DNA of 21,747 nt from Thiotrichales bacterium. Lineage in GTDB: Bacteria; Pseudomonadota; Gammaproteobacteria; J044. Numbering within the stretch: position 1 is the stretch's first letter; every line of letters starts with the position of its first letter. Shown here piece after piece: positions 15,257 to 21,747 of the stretch. The notes beneath the pieces are model-generated. The model saw only the letters and a list, made by a program, of their open reading frames with translations. It had not been told where the DNA came from and did not search any database. Location of the stretch: positions 1 to 21,747 of the forward strand of contig JANTGN010000020.1 of assembly GCA_024762895.1 (NCBI GenBank), in the 5' to 3' direction. A program made the position numbers and the translations under genes.

Positions 15257-15781
15257 ATGATGGACAATGCACAGGAACTGATCCAGGCCTGGTGTGAAGG
15301 TAATGATGCGGTCGCCTTTCGCCGATTTTATCGCCATGAATCACAACGGCTGTGGCGTTACCTGGTTGCCCGAGGCGCAGACCAGGAGCAGGCCTACGAC
15401 CTGGTGAGTGAGGCCTTCACTCGGTTTATCCAGACGGTCTGTAAGGACCCCGTTTCTCCCTCTGCCTTCCTGTTTCGGATTGCCCAGAACCTGCTGATCG
15501 ATCACTTTCGGCGGCATGTTCGCCGGGAGATACCCCTGGATGATAGTCATCTGAATTCTATGCAGGTGCATGTTCATGATGCGCAAGTAGATGGGACCGA
15601 TCTGAAGCAGGCCATAAAAAAATTGTCCCGAGATGAACAAAATATCGTTCTGTTACGTTATTGGTTAGGAATGACTTATAAAGAGGTGGCGGCGGTGATC
15701 GGGCGGCCCGAGGGAACGCTGCGTCGGCAGGGGGCCACCACGCTGGTACGGCTCAAGATATTGATGACTGAAGATGAATGA
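15257..15781 (+). CDS. ECF-type RNA polymerase sigma factor within the pilus operon
   Basis: A 174-residue sigma70-family protein with only regions 2 and 4, the ECF layout. Region 2 covers about residues 18-90, with QAYDLVSEAFTRFIQ (core-binding) and PSAFLFRIAQNLLIDHFRRH (-10 recognition). Region 4 covers about 115-170, with LSRDEQNIVLLRYWLGMTYKEVA and IGRPEGTLRR, the -35-recognition helix-turn-helix. After that helix the sequence reads QGATTLVRLK, which departs from the common SRLHRA pattern. It starts 2 bases after mshP and overlaps the next gene by 8 bases. MSHA loci I know of do not carry a sigma factor here. Its targets are unknown; the pilus genes themselves are an obvious guess. Confidence 0.9.
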   Translation: MMDNAQELIQAWCEGNDAVAFRRFYRHESQRLWRYLVARGADQEQAYDLVSEAFTRFIQTVCKDPVSPSAFLFRIAQNLLIDHFRRHVRREIPLDDSHLNSMQVHVHDAQVDGTDLKQAIKKLSRDEQNIVLLRYWLGMTYKEVAAVIGRPEGTLRRQGATTLVRLKILMTEDE

Positions 15782-16139
15782 CCTGGAACGTTTAGAGCTC
15801 GAGTTAGAAGCACCCATAAACGGTTTGCTGGATACCAGTCTTCCCGTGCCCAATAACGCGCGCCTGCTGGAAATTGAGCGAGTGATAGTTCCTGATAAAG
15901 GTTTAAAAAAGCGCCAGCTGCTATGGGTGGCCTTGTTACTGGGTCTGTCGGGCCTGGTTGCGGCTTATATGATAGTCGGTCAAAGTGGTAAAACCCCGGA
16001 ACCGGCTCCTGTCAAACAGGAAAACGCCGTTAAAAAAGAGATCAACAAGAATGATGAATTGGGCAGTAAGAAATACGATAACCGGCATGAAGGCAGCCGG
16101 TCGACCATTTATCAGCAAGAGGTATACGGGAATGAGTAG
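15774..16139 (+). CDS. One-helix membrane protein, candidate anti-sigma factor
   Basis: A 121-residue protein with a cytoplasmic acidic N-terminal part (residues 1-47), one membrane helix (about 49-67, LWVALLLGLSGLVAAYMIV) and a charged Lys/Glu/Asn-rich periplasmic tail of about 50 residues. Overlap of 8 bases with both the sigma gene upstream and mshQ downstream argues for coupled synthesis. Position and topology fit an anti-sigma factor, but the zinc-binding HxxxCxxC motif of the common anti-sigma domain is absent and I see no sequence family. It could equally be a linker or chaperone for MshQ. Confidence 0.6.
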   Translation: MNDLERLELELEAPINGLLDTSLPVPNNARLLEIERVIVPDKGLKKRQLLWVALLLGLSGLVAAYMIVGQSGKTPEPAPVKQENAVKKEINKNDELGSKKYDNRHEGSRSTIYQQEVYGNE

Positions 16140-19100
16140 GCATCTGCTCCTTTTCTTATGTTTGGTAGTCATACTGATTCCTATAACAACCGTCTCGGCC
16201 GATACCTTATCGGTCAGAGTGATTGCCGACCTGGACGATGCGGAAGACCGGAACAACAGTAGTAATGATCTCGATATTGGGCAAAATTTTTCCGGCGTGC
16301 GTTTTCAGAACATCACCATTCCGCCAACGGCTACGATTACAAATGCCTATATTGAATTTACTTCACGTAGCAACAGAAGTGGGGGCACCAGTACTCGTAT
16401 CTATGGCGAAGATGATATCGACCCGGAAAACTTTAGAAATATAAACGGCAACTCAATTCGTAACCCATCGAGAAGGAGCCGTACCAATGCCTTTGTTGAC
16501 TGGTCTCCTGCGCCCTGGTCTACCAATGAAGTGGGACCGGATACACGAACACCCGATTTAAGTGCCATCGTACAGGAAATCATCGCTTTGCCAGGCTGGG
16601 CGTCTGGCAACAACATGGTATTCGTCCTGAGTAATGATGGTGGCCGGCGGGAGGCAAGAACACATGATGATAATCCTTCCAGGGCTCCTTTACTTTTTAT
16701 CGAATACACTACGGGTGTAGTACCGCCGCCTGTAGCCTGTGTCGTCAATGCGCGAGACGATTTTAATATACAGTCGTTTAATAATAATGATGGTTACTTC
16801 AACTGGTCGGGTCCCTGGACGGAATATGATAACAACAGCGTAGGCCCCGCCGCGGGCAAGGTCCGTATCGCTGGTAGCCGACTGATACTCGATAACTATA
16901 CGGGCGGTGAATGGAATGGAAACCCTGGTGTGGAAAGGGAGGTAGACCTGTCGCAGTATTCCAGCGCCATGTTGAATTTTGATTATGAACTCCTGGGCGG
17001 AGTTGATAATGCGGACTGGTTCCGAGTCCGTGTATCCAGTGATGGTGGTAATACCTGGGATCAGACCTGGGATATTCATGGCGTAAATAATGGAAGTTAT
17101 AGCTTCTCGGAAGACATCACCCCTTACATGTCGGCAAATACCGTGGTCAGTATACGTATTGCCGATGAACGTGATACTGATGTCAGGCAGGAATACGGTA
17201 ATGGAAATGCCTGCTGCTACGGCGGTACAAATGAGCGCATAGAGATCGAATTTGTCGAGATCCTGACCGATGAGGTCTGTGGACCAGTAGCCGAATGGCG
17301 CTTTGATGAGTTGTCATGGAGCGGAGCTTCGGGTGAGGTCATTGATCAGACGGGTAATGGTTTGAACGCAACAGGGGTTGGAGGAGTCAATACTTCATTT
17401 GCTGATCCACCTGGGCCTGCCATAGCAGGGGATCCTGGCACCTGCCGTTTTGGTGAATTTGATGGTAATAATGACTATGTGCAATTGCCGGCATCGTTTC
17501 CTAATCTTCAGGATAGTTTCACTATCTCTGCATGGATAAATCCTGATCGAATTAGTGGTGATCAGCGTATCCTGGTTGATGATGAAAGTAATTCTGGCGG
17601 TTTTGCATTTAGTCTGGGTGATGGTGGAAATGGCCGGCTAAGATTTTTTTCGCGGAGCGTCAGTCCGGTGGTGGTGGATACCCAGAGCGCAGTGATCAGT
17701 GCAGGCCAGTGGTTTCATGTAGCGGCCGTTCATAATCTGAGTGACAAAACACGTCAGATTTATGTGAATGGCGTAGCTGTCACGCTCAATAATAACGATG
17801 TTGTATCTACTTACACTGGTACCTGGGGTGCAGATCCTGGTCTTGCGAGCATTGGTGGCGAGACCAATAGCGCAGGTTCCGAGGCAGTACCACGCTGGCG
17901 CTTTGATGGTCAGATAGATGAAGTCAGGGTCTATGATTTTGCACTCTCGGGGGCTGAGATTCAGACCATTATGAATGAAACTCACCCCTGTGCCTTTGGG
18001 CCCACTCTGGGCTGGATAGACATCACGGCGGGTAGCGCAGCCTCTACCTGTGCGCCGCATCCGGTGACCATCACGGCCTATGATTCGGACCCCGCTATTA
18101 ACCCCGGTGCGCAGATATTGACTAACTACACGGGTACGGTCGTTCTTAATACACTGACGGGCCATGGTAACTGGTCCATCAATTCTGCCAGTGGCACCCT
18201 GAACCCCAATCCGCATATCACGGATAATGGTCAGGTTACCTATACCTTTGTGTCGGGAGATCAGGGCTCGGTCATTCTGGATCTGTCCAATGTGCATGCC
18301 GATGACCTGACGATTGGCGCTACCGATATCACTGCCGGGGTATCGGTTCTATCACCATTGATCAGCTTTCGTGACAATGCCTTTGTCATCACCCCGCTGA
18401 CCTGCACCGATAGCAGTTGTCCCGGAACGGGCAGTACCGAACTGGTGGCAGGACGAGACCATGTCTTTAATGCCGCCCTATGGCGACGTGATCCTACCTC
18501 GGGAGATTGCGCAATAGCTACTGGATACGATACGGCCAGTAACGCGGTCTATGGTGATCTCAAGGCCTGGACCAGTCGTGATGCCGTCGATCCTTCCGGC
18601 CTGGCGCCGACTATCGGAGGGGCAACGCTCCTGAATGCAGCACCTGCGATCAATAATCTGGACCTTTCTTTTAGTAGTGGTCAGGCGCAGTTCACCCTGA
18701 GTACAACCGACGTCGGCAAGTATGATGTCTACCTGCGCGACGATACCTCGGGTTTCGCCATGAATGATCAGGGCAATGACAACCCCGCCGATGATGTACC
18801 GCTGCCCATCACCGGTGCCAGCGATACCCTAACCGTCAGGCCCTTTGCCCTGGGTTATACCAATATCAACAAGGATGGCACGCCCAATCCATCCGGCACC
18901 GCGACCTCGGGTGCAGGCTTTGTTGCAGCGGGAGATACCTTTACCGCAACGATCGGTGCCTACCTGTGGCAGGGCGCCGATGATAGTAACAACGATGGCC
19001 TGGTCGATGATCCCACCACGGACGATGTCACGGATAATGGCCTGACCCCGGCTTATAACTTTATAACCAGCCTGAGCGTAGACAACACGGGAGGCTTTAC

Positions 19101-20217
19101 GCCGGTGGCCGGTGTGGCCGGTGCACTGGCGGGTACAACAACTCCCGCGGGTTTTACTGCCGGAACACAGACCATAAACGATCTGGCGTATAGCGAGGTT
19201 GGCAGCATGCGCCTGCTGGCCGATACCACGGCCTTCCTCGGAACGGCAGGCGCAGATGTTGCGGGACAGACCCTGGATAGCGATCCGGTGGGGCGTTTTT
19301 ATCCCCATCATTTTGAACTCAGCGGGGCGACGATTACCGAGGCCTGTGCCAGCGGGGGCTTCACCTACATGGATCAGGACGCATTACAAATACAGTACAC
19401 CCTGGTGGCACAAAACCTGGGTAATTCCACAACCAGTAACTATTTCACGGCTGGCTACACCACCGGCACGGTGACCGCAGTGGCCGAAGATAATAATGAT
19501 GGAATCGACCTGAGTGGGCGTCTGAGTAATACCGGATCGGTCGACTGGGTGGGCGGCCAGTATGCCATCAATGTCACGAACGCCAGCTTCGATCGAGCCG
19601 CTACGCCGGATGGGCCTTTCGATAATCTGCAACTGGGCGTCTTCGTCACCGACCAGGATGGCGCCGAGATTCAGAACAGGGACATGAAACCGGATGACAC
19701 GACCGCCTGCACGGTCACGACCTGTACGGCAAGAAGCCTTGGGACTACCAGCGTGCGATATGGCCGTATGGCCATGACCAATACCTTTGGCTCCGAGTTG
19801 CTGCCATTGTCCATCAACACCTTCATGCAGTATTACGATGGTACGTTCTTTGTCACCAATACCCTCGATAGCTGTACCACCCTGGCCATTACCGACGTTG
19901 ATCTGAGTAATAACGAACAGGCCAGTGAACGTGATGGCAGCATCACCATAAACGGCGCCACGGTAACGGCCTCGGTGCAGAACAGCCCGGCACTCAATGG
20001 TGGTCTGAATATAGACCTCACCGCACCCGGAACGGGCAATACGGGGTATATCGATATCCAGCCCGACCTGAGTACGGCCACGGGTGCCGACCTGCCCTGG
20101 TTATTGTTCGACTGGGATGGGGATGCGGGTACAGCCGATGAGGCACCCCTGGGCAGGGCCACCTTTGGTATCTTTGGCGGTAACCCTCAGCAGATTTATA
20201 TGCAGGAACTATATTAA
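16132..20217 (+). CDS. mshQ: Giant surface protein MshQ with LamG-like and DUF6701 domains
   Basis: From ATG 16132 the product is 1361 residues, with a signal peptide (1-23, cleavage after VSA). An N-terminal beta domain (about 24-195) reads like a carbohydrate-binding or DNRLRE-type sandwich (VRFQNITIPPTATITNAYIEF). A jelly-roll-like domain follows (about 203-383). A LamG/concanavalin-like domain spans about 387-620 (FDGNNDYVQLP, FTISAWINP, GQIDEVRVYDFALSG). The rest, to the C-terminus, is the MshQ DUF6701 region: LTVRPFALGY, GRFYPHHFEL (from Gly1054), RYGRMAMTNTFGSELLPLS, and the closing ATFGIFGGNPQQIYMQELY. It is probably secreted and surface-exposed, perhaps tip-associated or adhesive. 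An open frame extends upstream to 15985, but the signal peptide fixes the start, which overlaps the upstream stop (ATGAGTAG). The 5' part has visibly lower GC than the 3' part. Confidence 0.9.
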   Translation: MSRHLLLFLCLVVILIPITTVSADTLSVRVIADLDDAEDRNNSSNDLDIGQNFSGVRFQNITIPPTATITNAYIEFTSRSNRSGGTSTRIYGEDDIDPENFRNINGNSIRNPSRRSRTNAFVDWSPAPWSTNEVGPDTRTPDLSAIVQEIIALPGWASGNNMVFVLSNDGGRREARTHDDNPSRAPLLFIEYTTGVVPPPVACVVNARDDFNIQSFNNNDGYFNWSGPWTEYDNNSVGPAAGKVRIAGSRLILDNYTGGEWNGNPGVEREVDLSQYSSAMLNFDYELLGGVDNADWFRVRVSSDGGNTWDQTWDIHGVNNGSYSFSEDITPYMSANTVVSIRIADERDTDVRQEYGNGNACCYGGTNERIEIEFVEILTDEVCGPVAEWRFDELSWSGASGEVIDQTGNGLNATGVGGVNTSFADPPGPAIAGDPGTCRFGEFDGNNDYVQLPASFPNLQDSFTISAWINPDRISGDQRILVDDESNSGGFAFSLGDGGNGRLRFFSRSVSPVVVDTQSAVISAGQWFHVAAVHNLSDKTRQIYVNGVAVTLNNNDVVSTYTGTWGADPGLASIGGETNSAGSEAVPRWRFDGQIDEVRVYDFALSGAEIQTIMNETHPCAFGPTLGWIDITAGSAASTCAPHPVTITAYDSDPAINPGAQILTNYTGTVVLNTLTGHGNWSINSASGTLNPNPHITDNGQVTYTFVSGDQGSVILDLSNVHADDLTIGATDITAGVSVLSPLISFRDNAFVITPLTCTDSSCPGTGSTELVAGRDHVFNAALWRRDPTSGDCAIATGYDTASNAVYGDLKAWTSRDAVDPSGLAPTIGGATLLNAAPAINNLDLSFSSGQAQFTLSTTDVGKYDVYLRDDTSGFAMNDQGNDNPADDVPLPITGASDTLTVRPFALGYTNINKDGTPNPSGTATSGAGFVAAGDTFTATIGAYLWQGADDSNNDGLVDDPTTDDVTDNGLTPAYNFITSLSVDNTGGFTPVAGVAGALAGTTTPAGFTAGTQTINDLAYSEVGSMRLLADTTAFLGTAGADVAGQTLDSDPVGRFYPHHFELSGATITEACASGGFTYMDQDALQIQYTLVAQNLGNSTTSNYFTAGYTTGTVTAVAEDNNDGIDLSGRLSNTGSVDWVGGQYAINVTNASFDRAATPDGPFDNLQLGVFVTDQDGAEIQNRDMKPDDTTACTVTTCTARSLGTTSVRYGRMAMTNTFGSELLPLSINTFMQYYDGTFFVTNTLDSCTTLAITDVDLSNNEQASERDGSITINGATVTASVQNSPALNGGLNIDLTAPGTGNTGYIDIQPDLSTATGADLPWLLFDWDGDAGTADEAPLGRATFGIFGGNPQQIYMQELY

Positions 20218-20290
20218 GTCTTTATATTGCTAATGAACCGCTGTGGGTCACGCCATTGCGGCTTCTATATATAACAATAAGGGGCTGGGT

Positions 20291-21115
20291 ATGGAGATGG
20301 CAGCGAAAGAGGAAGGGCACAAAGAGAAGGTGGCAACCACCTTCGATACGATCTGCGAGGGTTATGACTGCAATGCCCTGCGCTTTTTTACCCGTAGCGC
20401 CCAGGAACTACTGAGCTTTCTGAATCTACAGGGCCATGAACGGCTAATCGATATCGCGGCCGGCACCGGGAACATCTCTTTACCCGCGGCGAAAATCTTA
20501 GACCAGGGTCATGTGACCGCCGTTGATCTCTCGCCGGGTATGCTGGAACAGGCAAAAACCAAGGCGGGCGAAGAAGGCCTGGACAATATTCACTTCCATT
20601 GTTGTGACCTGGAAAAACTGCAGGAGCCCGAATCCTCGTTTGATGTGGCAACCTGTGGCTTTGGCATCTTCTTCCTGCCCGATATGCACAATGGCCTGAA
20701 TGCCATACGCAAACAATTATTACCGGGTGGCCTGCTGGCCATTACCACCTTCCTGGATGGCATGATGGAACCCATGAGCAGCCTGTTCCTCGAAAAGGTC
20801 GAGGCCTTTGGTATTGAGCCACCCCCCCTGTCATGGAAGCGGGTCGACAATCCGCAAAAAGTCGATCGGCTATTGATGGAGGCACAGTATTATGAAATTG
20901 CCCATCATAGCCAGCAGATGGGGTATTACCTGGACAACGCGGCGGACTGGTGGCAGGTTATCTGGAACAGCGGTTACCGAGGACTGCTATTGCAACTCGA
21001 TGAAGAAGACCTGATGCGTTTTAAGAATGAACATCTGGCCGAGGTGCAGGCCCTGGATACCGGTGGTGGTATCTGGCTTGATGTACCGGTGTTGTTTACC
21101 ATCGGCCGGGTTTAA
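20291..21115 (+). CDS. Class I SAM-dependent methyltransferase (UbiE-like)
   Basis: A 274-residue Rossmann-fold methyltransferase. Motif I is LIDIAAGTGNISLPAA, the acidic strand-2 end is VTAVDLSPGMLEQAK, and the later motifs are FDVATCGFGIFFLPDMHNGL and LLPGGLLAITTF. These match the UbiE/COQ5-type (Methyltransf_11/25) group, but the C-terminal third, with YYLDNAADWWQVIWNSGYRGLL, is more like small-molecule methyltransferases of unknown substrate. ATG 20291 is preferred, with AAGGGG just upstream; a GTG at 20243 would add 16 residues. It lies 73 bases after mshQ on the same strand, with an AT-rich stretch (TATATATAAC near 20266) that could hold a -10 box, so it may be independently transcribed. 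It is convergent with ntrC. No link to the pilus is evident. Confidence 0.85.
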   Translation: MEMAAKEEGHKEKVATTFDTICEGYDCNALRFFTRSAQELLSFLNLQGHERLIDIAAGTGNISLPAAKILDQGHVTAVDLSPGMLEQAKTKAGEEGLDNIHFHCCDLEKLQEPESSFDVATCGFGIFFLPDMHNGLNAIRKQLLPGGLLAITTFLDGMMEPMSSLFLEKVEAFGIEPPPLSWKRVDNPQKVDRLLMEAQYYEIAHHSQQMGYYLDNAADWWQVIWNSGYRGLLLQLDEEDLMRFKNEHLAEVQALDTGGGIWLDVPVLFTIGRV

Positions 21116-21135
21116 GTCTAATAAACTAAACTGAC

Positions 21136-21747
21136 TTATTCCTTCCCATTGCTCATCCGTAGTTCCTTGATCTTGCGCGTGAGGGTATTACGACCCCAGC
21201 CCAGGAGCCTGGCGGCGTCCTGTCTTCTACCACCGGTCTTGTGTAATGCCGCTTCGATCATAATGCGTTCAAACTCGGGTACGGCCTCGTCGAGTATATG
21301 ATCACGCCCCAGGGCCAGTTGTTGTTCGGCCCAGTGCTTGAGGCCCTGTTGCCAGCTTTCATGGGTGCTTTTCTGTGGTGTGCTTTCGCGTAGTTCGGCT
21401 GGCAGGTCATCGATGAGTAGTTCGCGACCCGAGGCCATGACGGTGAGCCATCGGCAGGTGTTTTCCAGTTGCCGGACGTTGCCGGGCCAGTCGAGTGAGC
21501 TGAGATATTCATCGACCTCGGGACGGGGGATCTTGGTCTCGACATCCAGTTCTGTGGCGGCCTGCTCGAGGAAATGCCGCATGAGCAGGGGGATATCTTC
21601 TCGGCGTTCACGCAGCGATGGGATATGAATGCGGATGACATTGAGTCGATGAAACAGATCTTCACGGAACTGGCCATCCCTGACCCGGTCTTCGAGATTC
21701 TGGTGGGTGGCAGCGATAATGCGGACATCGACCTTCACCGGGGTATG
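21136..21747 (-). CDS. glnG: Nitrogen regulation response regulator NtrC (GlnG), 3' part
   Basis: The C-terminal 203 residues or so of a sigma54-dependent activator; the gene runs off the right edge, so the receiver domain and the first half of the AAA+ domain are missing. The visible frame continues upstream of the GTG at 21738 (…HTPVKVDVRIIAATHQNLE), so that codon is internal. Seen are VRIIAATHQNLEDRV, FREDLFHRLNVIRI, LRERREDIPLL (sigma54-interacting and sensor regions), DWPGNVRQLENTCRWL (sensor II), and the C-terminal Fis-type helix-turn-helix with GGRRQDAARLLGWGRNTLTRK. This follows E. coli NtrC closely. NtrC with its kinase NtrB activates nitrogen-assimilation genes from sigma54 promoters. 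Confidence 0.95.
   Translation of the reverse strand, partial: HTPVKVDVRIIAATHQNLEDRVRDGQFREDLFHRLNVIRIHIPSLRERREDIPLLMRHFLEQAATELDVETKIPRPEVDEYLSSLDWPGNVRQLENTCRWLTVMASGRELLIDDLPAELRESTPQKSTHESWQQGLKHWAEQQLALGRDHILDEAVPEFERIMIEAALHKTGGRRQDAARLLGWGRNTLTRKIKELRMSNGKE

Noticed and set aside
15985..16131. Longer MshQ start adding 49 residues
   Set aside because: The added part overlaps the upstream gene, is highly basic, and would bury a clear signal peptide that begins at 16132.
17638..18297. 219-residue antisense open frame opposite mshQ
   Set aside because: No domain or ribosome site, low-complexity composition typical of a shadow frame, and the plus strand encodes a well-supported protein.
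20218..20290. Possible terminator or promoter between mshQ and the methyltransferase
   Set aside because: Only a short imperfect stem (CCGC/GCGG) and an AT-rich -10-like stretch without a matching -35 are visible; not enough to call a feature.
1..21747. CRISPR arrays, insertion sequences, tRNA or rRNA genes
   Set aside because: No regularly spaced direct repeats, transposase-like frames, or tRNA/rRNA signatures were seen on reading the window.

Overview
The window looks like chromosomal DNA from a gammaproteobacterium. TrmL and NtrC read very close to their enterobacterial counterparts, and the centre is a complete MSHA-type (mannose-sensitive haemagglutinin) type IV pilus locus in roughly the Vibrio gene order. 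I cannot name the genus. Hand-counted base composition is moderate to high in most genes and clearly lower from about 11,370 to 13,640.

Layout. Bases 1-175 carry no gene but hold a perfect 13-bp inverted repeat. trmL (tRNA methyltransferase, minus strand) and pyrD (class 1B dihydroorotate dehydrogenase, plus strand) diverge with overlapping start codons. After a 131-base gap, an almost gapless plus-strand block runs from 1748 to 20217: the inner-membrane platform mshI, a PilN-like gene, mshJ and mshK; the secretin mshL; mshM (AAA ATPase); mshN (TPR protein); the extension ATPase mshE; the platform protein mshG; a pilin-like gene at the mshF/mshB position; an unrecognised four-helix membrane protein; the major pilin mshA; the minor pilins mshC, mshD, mshO and mshP; an ECF-type sigma factor; a small one-helix membrane protein that is a candidate anti-sigma factor; and the giant surface protein mshQ. 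A UbiE-like methyltransferase follows, then the 3' end of ntrC (glnG) on the minus strand, cut by the window edge.

How the parts fit. MshE, MshG, MshI, the PilN-like protein, MshJ and MshM should form the cytoplasmic motor and inner-membrane platform. MshN, MshK and MshL connect to and form the outer-membrane channel. MshA is the fibre, the minor pilins prime or cap it, and MshQ is probably the exposed adhesin-like part. MshE carries both copies of the MshEN cyclic-di-GMP-binding motif, so pilus extension is probably controlled by that second messenger. A perfect hairpin after mshA should keep major-pilin mRNA in excess of minor-pilin mRNA.

The most unusual part is the sigma factor and one-helix protein locked by start/stop overlaps between mshP and mshQ. 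This suggests that pilus assembly or surface contact is reported to transcription. The duplicated four-helix membrane protein next to the major pilin, inside the low-GC block, is the second candidate for something undescribed.
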